Source: Cordia subcordata (lineage: Eukaryota > Streptophyta > Magnoliopsida > Boraginales > Cordiaceae). From it: a DNA stretch of 64,000 nt. Below the pieces are notes generated by a model. It was not told where the DNA came from and did no database searches. It worked only from the letters and a program-made list of their open reading frames with translations. Below are positions 32,394-43,285 of this stretch, in pieces. Position 1 is the first letter of the stretch; every line of letters starts with the position of its first letter. The stretch spans positions 186,001 through 250,000 of the forward strand of contig JAPTOF010000036.1 of assembly GCA_028554755.1 (NCBI GenBank). Reading direction: 5' to 3'. The position numbers were made by a program, and so were the translations under genes.

Positions 32394-33430
32394 TCAATTT
32401 GGAGGGAAGGAAATCTCCGATTCATCATTGGCCCCGGTTCCTTCATGTACTCCTTCAAATTGAGCCTTGTCTTGGAATTCTTGATTTTCTCCATCATTTC
32501 CAAGAATTGGTCCTTCATCCTTTTCGACAATAGAATCTTCAAGAACTTCAAATTAATTGTCAATCTTCATAATCGGGCAAGAAGCATTTTGAATGGGGGG
32601 AGACCTACTAGGAGAACGAGGCCGCGTATCTCTTTGAACTTGTGGGTTTGTTTCCAACATCTTTTTTGGAGAGCTTGCTGCATTTATCAAAGAACCATTT
32701 TGACCCCGAGAGACTTGTTTTTTGCCAACTTCAATCCAAACTTCCTTGGCATTAGGCTTGGGAGCATTTTGGGCAGCAAGAGGTTGCATTGGATGGGGTT
32801 TTGGTTTCAATGGGCAATGGTCTTCAACATGCCCCACCATCTTGCAATGATCACACTTGGAAGGTTTCCAAGCATATTCAACTTCAACTCTAGCCCTAGA
32901 GCCATCCCTTAGTTTCACAAAGATTTCCTCCGGTAGCTTTTCTTCCAAATTCACTTCAACACAAACTCTTGCAAATTCAAGATTTCTTCTTGATGCCGTC
33001 AATGCATCCACTTGAAGTGGATTTCCTATAAAAGATGCAACATAACCAAGGCCTCTTCTAGACCACAAGCTCAAGGGAACATCTCTCAATTTGACCCAAA
33101 TTGGTATTTTGTTACATGTAAGATTAACAAATTCGAGATTCGGCTCCCATTTTCTCAAAAGAAGTGGTTTATGGTTAACATGCCACAATTGCTCCAATAC
33201 TTTTTGGCAATTTTCCTCACTCTCAAATTTGAAAACAAATAACCCTTTCCCCCTTGAAAAGATTTCAATTCTGCCAAAACTTCTCCAAACATGTTCAACC
33301 ATGTTTCTAATCAAGAAGAAAGGAGGTGGAGCACCAAGAAATTGCCCAACAAGGCAATGTTGCCAAAAGTTTTCTCCATCTTCATAGATATCGATTGGAG
33401 GGTCATCAACCTCTCTAATACCATTGACAA
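32394..33430 (-). pseudogene. ORF1 of the half-LINE at 32.2 kb
   Basis: The DUF4283-like domain covers about 33390-33120 (CLVGQFLGAPPPFFL, WHVNHKPLLLRKWEPN) and the zinc knuckle CDHCKMVGHVEDHC lies near 32820-32860. A single TAA at 32553 replaces the codon before FEVLED; the same frame then runs on to TGA at 32394. The C-terminal FEVL motif parallels NCFEVLGRED of B. The N-terminal half is missing by 5' truncation. Confidence 0.87.
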
Positions 33431-33433
33431 TTT

Positions 33434-33453
33434 TTGTAATACACACCATAATT
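33434..33453 (+). repeat. TSD of ORF1-only element, right copy (20 bp)
   Basis: Identical to 32184-32203. N ORF2 reading continues from it toward higher coordinates. Confidence 0.95.
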
Positions 33454-35160
33454 CATTCAACAAATTTCCTTGGGAATCCAAACGCAAGGTGTACTCAATA
33501 AAATTCCAATTTAGTGAGTCAAAAGCCTTCATAATGTCAACTTTGATGGAACACATTGATGAGATATGCCTCCTTGAGTAGCCTCTCAAAATGTCATGAG
33601 CAATAAGAATGTTTTCATGGATGAGTCTATTTTTGATGAATGCTGATTGGTTCCATGAGATGATTTGTGGCAAGCAAATTTTAAGTCTATTTGCAATGAT
33701 CTTGGAGATGCATTTGTAGATGGTATTGCCACAAGAGATGGGCCTATAGTCTTTGACCATGGAAGGGTTGGAAACTTTAGGCACAAGAGTAATGATGGTA
33801 GAGTTTACCTCCTTGAGAAGTTTGCTTGATTCAAAGAAAGAGCCGATTGCACTAATAACATCCTCCCCAACAATCTCCCAAGCAACCTTATAAAATTGAG
33901 AAGTGTAGCCATTCAGTCCCAGGCTTTTATTGGGATTAAGGGAGAAGAGTGTGGATTTGATTTCCTCTCTTGAGATAGGCGCAATGGTGGTGGCAACAAA
34001 ATCTTCATCAATTGTTCTCCCAATGATCTCCATTAAAAAGTCCACATTCACATGAGAAGTAGTTTTTTATAGTAGCCAATGAACTACTTTTTCACTTCAT
34101 AATCCTCCAAAAGAAGTTGCCATTCTCGTTCTTGATTGCTTTGATAGAATTTTTTAACCTTCTTTGCCTCACAACATTGTGGAAAAATTTTGTATTTGAA
34201 TCCCCTTCTTTAATCCAATCAAGTCTAGACTTTTGGATAAGCATGGATTTGTATGTGGCTTCAAGTTCTTCCAAATTGGTCAAAATGCACCTTTCCTTGT
34301 CCATAAGAGTGTTGTTGTGCTCACCATTATAAAGGGCAATTTGGATAGCTCTTAGCTTCTCCCGAAGCTCCTTAATGGTGTTAGGAATACAAGCAAAATA
34401 TCTCTTATCAAACAATTTGAGAGCTTTCTTGAGAAGTTTTTCCTTTTGAAAGAGCTTGAACATTGGAGTATCAAAAACCTGTGTACTCCATTGTTCATCC
34501 ACAATCTTCAAGAAATCTGAGTGAGAAGTCCATGCATTGTAGAATTTAAAAGGTTTAGGAGAGGGGTGCCAAGACTTACAAGTGTGCATAATAAGAGGGC
34601 AATGATCGGATATGCCGGGATTATCCACTTATAAGAAATAATGTTGATAGTTTTGAATCCAATTTGCATTCACCAAAGCCCTATCAAGTTTACTTGCTAA
34701 GAAGTTTTTATCATCACTCTTGTTTGTCCATGTAAAGTAAGGTCCATGAGCTTTAGCTTCTTGCAAGTTTGCATTGACCACCAAGCTTTTAAAGTCCTTA
34801 CTTCTTGGGATGACTGAAGTGGTAGATTTATCTCCACATTGCAAGACTTCATTGAAATCACCCATTATGCAAAAGTCACTATCATTACACCATGTGCACC
34901 AAAGATCAAGCTTGCTCTAAAGTTTGCTTCTTTGAGAGGCTTCATTGCATCCATAGATGAAGTCAACCAAAAAGGACTTGTGAAGATGATCATCAAAGTT
35001 GAAAAGGAGACCTTGACCACAAGAATCAATGAAAGTAGCTGAATGTTTTTCCTCCAAAACAGCCAAATCCTCCCTTTGACCATATCATCCAAGTGATTTG
35101 CAAACCAAGGTTGTCAAAACGGGAACTAATGTGGTTGATGCTATCATTGCCAACAACTTT
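33454..35160 (-). pseudogene. N ORF2 upstream piece: EN, linker and RT fingers
   Basis: Three open stretches remain: 33480-34051 (NPNKSLGLNGYTS, RPISCGNTIYKC), 34092-34628 (linker with DKERCILTNLEELE and WIKEGDSNTKFF) and 34629-34865 (MGDFNEVLQCGDKS). EN continues to about 35158 (NKVVGNDSINH). Frameshifts lie near 34060, 34628, 34920 and 35060. SDHCPL is readable near 34610, just below the break. A W-to-stop change sits next to the TSD. Confidence 0.86.
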
Positions 35161-35225
35161 ATTCTTTTTTTTTGCGAGGTAAGTAAGATTAAAATTACCG
35201 CAAATTTGTAATGATACATCCAAAA

Positions 35226-35277
35226 CCCCTCAAATCATAAAATACAAACAAAACTAATTAAATCTTGATTTGAGGGG
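35226..35277 (-). other. 3' UTR stem-loop (12 bp, perfect)
   Basis: CCCCTCAAATCA (35226-35237) and TGATTTGAGGGG (35266-35277) are perfect inverted repeats around a 28-base AT-rich loop. Confidence 0.85.
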
Positions 35278-35358
35278 CAAGTAATACAGCAAAAAAGGTA
35301 CAATGACAAAATGAAGAACAATAAAGCAAGTGCATCCAAGGAAAACAAAGAAAAGAGA

Positions 35359-36830
35359 TCAAGTCTCCCAACCCTTTGAAGTAGGCACTTCAAGAGTAGT
35401 TGGAATACACGAGACTTCCTTTTGCCTTCCAAGCTCGTGTATTTGATTCAATCCATTCATTTCTTGATGTTCCTTCCCATGTGAAAATGGCTCAACTTGA
35501 AAACTTTCCTTCTCTTGGCTGCCTATTTCGTTTTCAATCTCATTTACATGGCTGCCCATTTTGCTTTCCTCCTCGTTTACCTTATCATTTGTGGTATTCA
35601 CATTTTCATCAATAAGGCAAATCTATTACATGTTGAAGATTCAATAGACACATTTGCCGAGGGCTCCTTTACTGGTTTGGGAGGAAGAATAACATTTGCA
35701 AAAGGAGTAGGGTTTATATCTTGCACCTTCTTCCACACTTTTTTAGTCTTATAGCTTTTCCAATCTCCTTCTCTCTTCAAATTTTTGCAATTGACGGCGG
35801 CCATTTGCATGTGACATATTAGGACATGTTTTAATAGAATGACCAACAATCTTGCAAGTGGGGCAAACAAGTGGTTTCCAAGCATATTCCACATCAATTT
35901 TAGCCCATTCCCCATTTCTCAACTTAACAAAAGTATGATCGGGGAGTTCTTTGGAAAGGTCTAACTCAATACAAACTCTAGCAAAACCAACAAATGTTCT
36001 AGATTCCGTCAATTGATCCATTTGTATTGGGTAACCAAGTGCGCTTGCAATATAGCTAAGAAAGAACATGGCACATTTCTTAGCTTGACCCACAAAGGAA
36101 CTTTCTCCCAACTAAAGTGCAACAATTGTGCATTAGGATCCCATCTTCTTAATAAAAGGGGTCTATGATTTACATGCCACATTTGTTCCAAAATTTGGTC
36201 ACAATAATGATCATTTTCAAACTTGAATACAAAGAAACCATTTTCAGCTGATTTAATTTCAACTTTTCCAAAGTTTTTCCAATGCAAATCCACCATTCTT
36301 CTAATAGGGAAAAAGGAGGGGGTTGATCGAGGAATTGTCCAATCAAACAATGTTTCCAATGTTCATCACCTTCCCTAAAAACTTCTTCAGGTGGTTTAGC
36401 CCCCATTTTCCATTAAGATAGGTTCATGGAAATCAAGCTTAGTAGGGTTAGAGAGATTACCCAAGTACGTAACTTGCCAATCTTTGCAAGGGTTCCATGC
36501 ATGTTGGTTTGGAGCTTGAGGAGCGTGGCTGGATTGTGTAGCAATTTGTTCCTCATTTTTGGAAGCTCCATGATCATCTTGACAATTGATTCCATGCCCC
36601 TAAAAGTGTGAAGTACGTTGGGGAGAAGTAGGGGCTGGAGTGGTGTGTGTTGACTTGGCATAGGATTTTAAATTCTCAAATGACTTGGCATCCACATCAT
36701 GAGGAGAAGATGAGTTGGCTGCCAAGTTATTTTTCCTTAAAAGCTCACGTGACAAAGGGGGAAAATCCACCGAATTTGGAGTAGTAAAAAGAGGCCTAAT
36801 ACCTTTCTTTGGCTGCTGAGAATTCTCAAG
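35359..36830 (-). pseudogene. ORF1 of the half-LINE at 35.2 kb
   Basis: Pieces in order: the DFPPLSRELL motif near 36760, KLDFHEP region near 36430, the DUF4283-like domain about 36390-36160 (CLIGQFLDQPPP, WHVNHRPLLLRRWDPN), FSWEKVPLWVKLRNVPC near 36100, and the zinc knuckle CPTCKIVGHSIKTC near 35840-35880. The C-terminus is acidic and ends at 35359. Frameshifts lie near 36590, 36330, 36050, 35790 and 35600. Confidence 0.86.
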
Positions 36831-36835
36831 ATGCA

Positions 36836-37119
36836 AATGATCACTCTTCTTTTGACATTGAAAACTCTAACTTTATTGAAGAATCTGATGAAGACATCTC
36901 TATTGCAAAAGAAGAACACAACTATTTGTATGGTGTTGATGGTGTTGATGTTTGTTCAAGCTTGGGTGAGGAGGTTTCTTCTTCTTCGAATCAAAAAATG
37001 CAAAACCTGGAAGAATGCTATAAAGCACATTCCTCTTGGCTGGAAGATATTCTACTCCATCCTTGAGCCATAACGCACAAAAGATTGAGCAAAGCTCGTA
37101 CCCTACAGTCAACAAACTT
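36836..37119 (+). pseudogene. P ORF1 piece 1: variable N-terminal region
   Basis: This acidic, serine-rich stretch (SSFDIENSNFIEESDEDIS, then SLGEEVSSSSNQKMQNLEECYK) has no recognisable domain on its own. Its frame, with one TGA near 37064, continues across V into LDVAKRELVQSLTRK at 41410, a segment that matches ORF1 of G (LDEAKRELVHSLTKK). On that basis it is the N-terminal variable part of an ORF1 rather than a host gene. Confidence 0.65.
37113..37119 (+). repeat. TSD of V, left copy (7 bp)
   Basis: CAAACTT matches 41386-41392. It is short but joins the two P ORF1 pieces in frame. Confidence 0.65.
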
Positions 37120-37202
37120 TTTTTTTTGCGGATCAAGTAGTAAATTTTATTGCTGCAAATCAGATTTGTACAAGTACAAAGATGGTGAAAAACCATCAAA
37201 AC

Positions 37203-40200
37203 CTAAACAAGTAAATCATCAAGTTTCCACAATTTACAAAGGGATTTGTTCAAATGCGTTGAAGGAAACTTTCTATTACAAGAAAATTTGACTCTAACAT
37301 CATTGAAAATTGTGTTACAAACAAATTCCTCTGTCTTTGCTTCGTTCTTGAAGATTCTTCTATTTCTTTCCATCCAAATGTGATAGACAGTAGCGCCCAA
37401 GAGATGCTTTTTTTTTTTTGCGAGAAAAGTAAGAAATTTCATTCAAGAAAGAAACAAAATTTCAAGTACAAACTGATCAAAGGAGGATTTCTTCCATCCC
37501 CCATAGTTTACAAATTTTCCAGTTCAAACTAGAAGTAGTGAAATGTTTTCCAACAATGCATTTTAGCCTAACATGATTAAAGATGGATGAAAAGATTTGC
37601 TCCTCCGTCTTGAAGCTCTTGTGAAATTCACGATGATTCCTCTCAATCCAAATAAAGTAGATTGCTGCCTCCAAAAAGTGCTTCAAGATAGTAGCTTTAA
37701 GATTATTTTCGAGTGCATAAGGTGAAATATAAGCAATAATGTCTCCCCAATCGATCAATGTTTCTTGGATCATAGTAAGATGAAGTCCTTTCCTCCAGAT
37801 CCTTCTAGTGAAACAACAATTAAAGAAAAGATGGTCTCTAGTTTCACACCCAAAGTTGCAAAAAATGCAAGTGGGATTCAGCTCCCTACCCCAATAAAGC
37901 AATCTGAATTTTGTGGAAAGTCGATCATGAATAGCAAGCCAAGTAAAAAATGCATGTCTTGGAGTATGCCCTTTGAACCAAACAATATAGTTGAAGATGT
38001 CTTGCCAACAAATAAGGCTTTCTGGAACAAGAGTTAAAGACAAGCCAAATCTCCGAATACGTCTAGTAAAACTACATTAAAAAAAGAGATGATCTCTAGT
38101 TTCACATCCCATATAGCAAAAGATGCAAGTGGTGCTATTGTTAAGCCCCCAAAATGAAATTCTGAATCTTGTAGCAAGGCGGTCATGATGTGCAAGCCAA
38201 ACAATAAAACTATGCTTTGGGTTGTGACCCTTGTGCCAAATGATATTATGACCACTGAAATGATTTCCTTTGATTCTAATATGCTCCCATGTATGTTTGA
38301 AAGAAAATTCACCATTAGCAGAAGGAGTCCAAGCAAGAGTCTTGTGAATTCTCATCAAGTGCAAAGCGAGGTGCTTCAATAGAGGAGAGATGTAAAGGCC
38401 AACTCCAAGAGCCATTGAGAAAAATATCACTAACCTTTGCAAAGATGGATAGGGTAGGAAAGATGTTGCTCCAATGTTCCAAAAGTGGTCCATCTTTATG
38501 CCAATTGTCAATCCAAAAGTGAGTGTTCATACCATTCCCAATGTAGTGCTTGGTAAAGTTTCTTGCATGGTCACGGCATGAAAGGATAGCCTTGAAAATC
38601 CAACTAGTATCATGAGATGCTTGCAAAGTCCAAATGGAAGAATCCTTGATATAATTGCAATGAATCCATTGGCTCCAAAGTGATTCTTTAACAGCATACA
38701 TTCTCCAAAAATTTTGAGCATAAAAACTTTGTTGATTTCTTCAATTCTTGAATGCCAAGACCACCTTCATTGAAAGGTAAACAAAGATCTTTCCAAGCAA
38801 CTTTGGGGCCCGTACCTCTCCAAAGGAAAGCTTTAAATTTTGATTCAATGGCTGCCAAGAGACTTTTTGGAAGAAGGATAGCATTTGCCCAATATGTACA
38901 AATTTGAATGAGAGTGGACTTGATAAGAACAAGTCTACCCGCAAAGGACAGCCAATAATTGCACCAAGCATCAAGTCTCGAATTAATCTTCTCCAATAGT
39001 GGGTAGCAATCTGCCTTCCGAAGCTTCCTAGACACATGAGGGATGCCTAAATACCGGATAGGAAGTTCACCCTCATGGAAACCCACTCTTCGAATAATGG
39101 CATCTTTGTTATCATTAGAAATTCCCCCAAAGAAAATGCCACTCTTCGATGGATTAATGTTCAGCCCGGAGAGAGTAGCAAAGGTCTTCAAAGTGTCCAT
39201 AATGCAATCAATAGATGATAAATCACCTTTGCAAAAAATGAAGAGATCATCCGCAAAACAAAGGTGGTTAAGCTTTAATCTTATGCATTTAGGATGAAAG
39301 TGGAATCGTGGGTTATCTTCCAGCTTATTCATCATACATGAGAGCACCTCCATACAAATGACAAAAGGTAAGGCGAAATGGGATCTCCTTGCCTTATACC
39401 ATTTGCACCAGAAAAATAACCTTCTAATCCACCATTAATTGCAATAGTGAAACTGGGGGAAGTAACACAAGCCATAATCCATTTCACAAATCCATGAGGA
39501 AATCCAAAAGTAAGGAGTGTGCATTCAAGAAAATTCCAATTCAAAGAATCAAATGCTTTCATGATATCCACCTTGAGAGCACATCTAGGTGAGATATGTC
39601 TTCTAGTATACCCCCTCAAGAGATCATGAGCAATGAGAATATTTTCGATTATGTGCCTATTATGGATAAAGGCTGATTGGTTCCAAGAAATGATGTGAGG
39701 CAAGCATTTTTTGAGCCTATTTGCAATAATTTTGGAAATGCATTTGTAAATGGTATTGCAACATGAAATCGGCCTAAAATCTTTAACCAAAGAAGGGTTT
39801 GGGATTTTAGGTACAAGGGTGATAATTGTTGCATTTACCTCCTTGAGGAGCATGTTTGACTCAAAGAAAGATTTGATTGCATTAGTCACATCTTCCCCTG
39901 CAATCTCCCAAGCCACCATATAAAAATGGGAGGTGTAGCCATCCGGTCCCGGGCTCTTGTTTGGATGTAGAGAGAAGATAGCTTCCTTGATCTCTTGGTT
40001 AGTGATGGGTGCACAAAGGTTGGCAGCAAGCTCATTATCAATAACCTTCCCAATAATGTCTTTAACCATGTCCACACAAGCATGAGAGGTAGTCGGATTT
40101 CCAAGGAGATTTTTGAAGTAGTAGATGAACTCTTTCTTCACTTCAAAATCTTCTAAAAGAAGCTGGCCATTTTCATTCTTGATTGCTTTAATGGTGTTTT

Positions 40201-41324
40201 TGAGCCTCCTTCCATTCACAGCTTTGAAAAAGAAAGTAGAGTTGGAATCACCCTCTTTAATCCAAGAAAGCCTTGATTTTTGATAAAGCATAGCTTTATA
40301 AGAGGATTCAAGCTCTTCCAAGTTAACCAAAAGCTTCTTTTCCTTATCAAGAAGGGCTGAATTGTTCATTCCATTATGAATGGCACATTGTAAGAGACTA
40401 AGTTCCTCTCGAGTCTTCTTGATAGCAAAAGGGATGCAAGCAAAGTGTTCCTTGTCAAGAGACTTGAGAGCTTTCTTGAGGATTTTTTGCTTTTGATAGA
40501 GGATGAACATTGGAGTACCAAAAACCCGTGTACTCCAATATTCACTAACAAGCTTCAAGAAACCATAGTGTGAAGTCCAAACATTTTAAGAATTTAAATG
40601 GTTTAGGAGAAGAAAGCCAAGCCTTACAAATTTGCATAATAAGAGGGCAATGGTCAGAGACTCCAGGAGGGTCCACCAAAAGAAAGGAATCTTGATAGGT
40701 ATGGATCCAATTTGCATTAACCAAAGCTCTATCAATCTTGCTGGCCAAGAAGTTATTTTCGTTTCCCTTGTTTGTCCAAGTGAAGTGCGGTCCATGTGAT
40801 TTTGCTTCATGAAGTCCAGCTTTTGCAACAAATCTTTGAAAGCTCCAAGCACTTTTTGGAATTGAGTGGGAGAAAGATTTATCTCCATAATGCAACACTT
40901 CATTAAAATCTCCCATGATGCAAAGATCACAATCATTGCACCAAGTGCACCATTCCTCAAGTTTACTCCAAAGTTTGTTTCTTTTGGAAGCATCATTATG
41001 ACCGTAGACAAAAGCCACAAAGAAGGACCTGTGGATGTGATCATCAAAATTAAAAAGAAGGGCTTGCTCACAAGAGTCAACAAAAGTGGCAAGAATATTC
41101 TTCTTCCAAAAGAGCCAAATACGCCCCTTCACCTTGTCATCCATGTGGTTGTAAAAACCCATATTCCAAAAGGTGGTGCTGATTTGATTAAAGTGATCAA
41201 GGGAAACCACTTTATTTTCCAAAATGCAAATGACATCCAAGCAATGCTTATTAATCAGCACTTTGGTTTCCCTTTGCTTATTTGGGGAGTTAAAACCCCT
41301 AATATTCCAAGTGCAAAATTTCAT
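37203..41324 (-). pseudogene. V ORF2 (EN, RT, zf-RVT), interrupted by X
   Basis: The start is at 41324 (MKFCTWNIRGFN). EN is intact through GDFNEV and VSDHCPL, with a frameshift near 40555. The linker and RT fingers are open (39332-40558) through NPNKSPGPDGYTS and RPISCCNTIYKC. The FADD box is near 39240-39262. Further frameshifts lie near 39350, 38710 and 38330. A stop at 38077-38079 falls in zf-RVT after CETRDHLFF. The C-terminus is split by X and ends at 37203. Confidence 0.88.
37409..37990 (-). mobile_element. X: short LINE 3' end inserted in V
   Basis: X is a 0.58-kb 3' fragment of the B-like subfamily (zf-RVT block CIFCNFGCETRDHLFF near 37830-37880, stop at 37477). V lacks 43 bp at this site compared with Q (29412-29460), and the bases ATATAG are shared between the end of X and the resuming V. 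It therefore has a target deletion with microhomology instead of a TSD. Confidence 0.83.
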
Positions 41325-41389
41325 TTGGAATGTGGAGGGGGAGCACTAGGCCCCGGGTCACCATAGCCTTTTGCAATTGGACTTTCAAA

Positions 41390-41461
41390 CTTAACTAGAA
41401 AGGATCAAAGCTTGGATGTTGCTAAAAGAGAACTTGTTCAAAGCTTAACTAGAAAGGATCA
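41390..41461. repeat. Partial tandem duplication in P ORF1
   Basis: CTTAACTAGAAAGGATCA occurs at 41390-41407 and 41444-41461, with a period of 54 bp (18 codons). It duplicates the LTRKD residues and keeps the frame. Confidence 0.8.
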
Positions 41462-41750
41462 TACGCTGCTCGCTAGTGGTGGTTTTTGCTCCTCTATGGC
41501 TGATGGAGTTGCAACTTCTTCTTCTTCAAAGCTTGTAAGTTCTCCATTAATGGCTGCAAGTCATTCTCCCTCTCAGCTTTGTGCTTTCGACTCACCCAAA
41601 AATACCCATGATGTTACTCATTCAAATCCTCATCAAGAGAAGAACACTTCACTTGCAACTAAATTGCAAAATCAGCATGCAAAATTGAGCAATTTTTCCC
41701 CAATTTCCAGCCATGAAATGGCTTCTCAGCAGGAAGATTTCCATGAGTCT
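41393..41750 (+). pseudogene. P ORF1 piece 2
   Basis: The frame LTRKDQSLDVAKRELVQSL continues into a serine-rich stretch (SSSSKLVSSPLMAASHSPS) and is open to the insertion at 41751. The segment corresponds to the helical and low-complexity part of ORF1 upstream of the FPPL motif. Confidence 0.8.
41736..41750 (+). repeat. TSD of UTR piece, left copy
   Basis: GATTTCCATGAGTCT matches 42123-42137 (GATTTTCATGAGTCT) with one C/T difference. Confidence 0.8.
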
Positions 41751-42122
41751 TTTTTTTTTTTTTGCAGGGTAAGAAAAGTTTATTTCATCACAAAATTGTA
41801 GAGAATACATCACAAAACCCCTCAAATCATAACATACAACAATCCTAACAAACCAAAAATTAGATTTGAGGGGCATGATCAAAAGCACGAGTAAATAAGT
41901 AAAGCAAAAGGAACTTTTCAAAAGAACACATCAAAGACTCTATCTATCTCTCAAAACACGAGAGTTAAAAGAAAAAGGAAAAAACAGAGAGGGAACAATC
42001 AGCAACTCAAACAAGGGTGGGTAAGGAAGCTTCAATCCTGTCAACATTATTCTTCCTCTTAACTCCATCCTGAAAAACTTACTCGTCATGTAGACCACCA
42101 TCATTTAAGTGTACAACATTTT
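41751..42122 (-). mobile_element. Half-LINE 3' end (ORF1 tail plus stem-loop UTR) in P
   Basis: This minus-strand insert of about 370 bp has poly(T) 41751-41763, the terminus CTTACCCTGC, a 3' UTR of about 240 bp and the last codons of an ORF1 (NVVHLNDGGLHDE to a stop at 42007). It carries no ORF2. It is the most 5'-truncated piece in the window that still shows the ORF1 to UTR junction. Confidence 0.8.
41818..41873 (-). other. 3' UTR stem-loop (11 bp, perfect)
   Basis: CCCCTCAAATC (41818-41828) pairs with GATTTGAGGGG (41863-41873). Confidence 0.85.
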
Positions 42123-42137
42123 GATTTTCATGAGTCT

Positions 42138-43285
42138 TTACCCATTGGACAATGCGCTGAAAAGGACTATTTTGCTGATGGTTCGGTAGGTCATTTTCAT
42201 GCTATTTCAGGTATTTTTTCTGGTCTAAATAAAGCTTTTTTAGCCCCCTCCAACCATCACGTGACAACATATCAACTTACACCAGAGTTGGGCAATATTT
42301 CAAACTCTTTGAATGAGTCTTTGCACTTTATCTTAGAAAGTTTCCCTCCACTTGGTGCTCAGCCAGATTGTTGCTTTTCCACGCCACATAAGCAACCAAA
42401 TAAGCATATTTCTAATGTTGACATGGCTGCCAAATCAACAAATGCCCCCCATTTGGCCCCAACGACCAGAATAAACAATACTCATTTCTTGCAACTTCAC
42501 ATGGTGAAAATGAAGCTATTTCTGTCCCACTTTCTAGCTGCAACAAAAATTCAAAATTTGCACATCATGCTCCACCAAATAATGCAAATTCATTGCCTTT
42601 TAATGAGGTATATTCATCAAAACAAACAAGACAGCAATTGCACAACCAGAATAATACCAAATTTGTAGCTTCTCTTAGCACTTCAAAAGGAAAAGAAGCA
42701 CCTCCAAATGCATGGAAAAGGCCATTCCGGCCAAGGTATGTTTCTACACTTAATGATCCTGCTCCAAATTGGGGAGCCACCTTTGCGGAGCATTGCATTG
42801 ATAAATTGAAAATTGAGAAGCATGATGCTTTTTATGTGAATGGTAAGAGAGATGTTAAGGACCCTCCAATGGATCTTTATGATGAAGAAGAAAATTATTG
42901 GACTCATTGCCTTGTTGGTCAATTTTTGGGTGGCCCCCTCCCTTTTTTCTCATTAGAAATATGGTTGATTTTGCTTGGAAACAATTTGGAAGAGTTGAAA
43001 TTAAGACTAAAGGCCAAGGGCTCTTTATCTTTAAGTTTGAAAATGAGGATTTTTGCCAAAAAGTTCTTGAACAACTATGGCATGTAAATCATAGGCCACT
43101 TCTTCTTAGAAAATGGGAACCCAACCTACAATTTGTCAATTTGAGATGTGATAAAGTTCGCATTTGGGTTAAGCTTAGGGATGTACCTCTTAGTTTTTGG
43201 TCTAGTAGAGGACTCGAGTATGTTGCATCCTTTATTGGCACTCCCCTACAAATGGATTCCCTCACGGAACCAAGAATTAATCTTG
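42138..43285 (+). pseudogene. P ORF1 piece 3: FPPL motif and DUF4283-like domain
   Basis: It contains an ESFPPLGAQP motif near 42335, then APNAWKRPFRPRYVSTLND and the DUF4283-like domain about 42890-43125 (CLVGQFLGGP, WHVNHRPLLLRKWEPN). It continues through VWVKLRDVPLSF-type residues to GTPLQMDSLTEPRINLE and stops there, before the zinc knuckle. Frameshifts lie near 42250, 42590 and 42930. Confidence 0.85.

Larger units (their letters stand above)
32204..33433 (-). mobile_element. ORF1-only (half-LINE) element in N
   Basis: The unit reads, on the minus strand, ORF1 (5'-truncated), then a 3' UTR of about 180 bp with the conserved stem-loop, then the terminus CTTACTTAACCCGC and an A tail. A perfect 20-bp TSD bounds it on both sides, so it is one retrotransposed unit. 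There is no ORF2 sequence between ORF1 and the tail. This is the cleanest evidence in the window that ORF1-only RNAs were integrated. Confidence 0.88.
20025..35160 (-). mobile_element. N: minus-strand LINE in three pieces
   Basis: The pieces 20025-20722 (C-terminus), 31067-32203 (RT and pre-zf-RVT) and 33454-35160 (EN, linker, RT fingers) read as one ORF2. They are separated by N2 and by an ORF1-only element bounded by a 20-bp TSD. The tail is poly(T) at about 20025-20034. N stops about 70 bp short of the expected ORF2 start, where the next element's poly(T) begins at 35165. Confidence 0.83.
35164..36835 (-). mobile_element. ORF1-only (half-LINE) element, 35.2-36.8 kb
   Basis: It has poly(T) at 35165-35173, the terminus CTTACCTCGC, a 3' UTR of about 185 bp with a perfect 12-bp stem, and an ORF1 of the FSWEK clade. 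No ORF2 sequence is present. The 5' end is truncated within the ORF1 variable region near 36830. A convincing TSD was not found, so the boundaries rest on homology. Confidence 0.78.
37120..41385 (-). mobile_element. V: 5'-truncated LINE nearly identical to Q, carrying X
   Basis: V runs from the tail (poly(T) 37120-37128) to the last codons of ORF1 at about 41385. It includes all of ORF2 and X as an insert. It matches Q at about 99% in the stretches compared by eye, in opposite orientation, and shares with Q an inactivating stop codon. V lacks the Q rearrangement, so it derives from a common source and not from the present Q. Confidence 0.87.

Noticed and set aside
35155..36877. AACTTTATT repeat as TSD of the half-LINE at 35.2 kb
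   Set aside because: The sequence right of the second copy does not continue N ORF2, so the nine-base match is probably chance.
36809..37066. Possible host gene (acidic 85-codon open frame with no LINE match)
   Set aside because: Its frame continues across V into a segment that matches ORF1 of G, so it is better read as the variable region of P ORF1.
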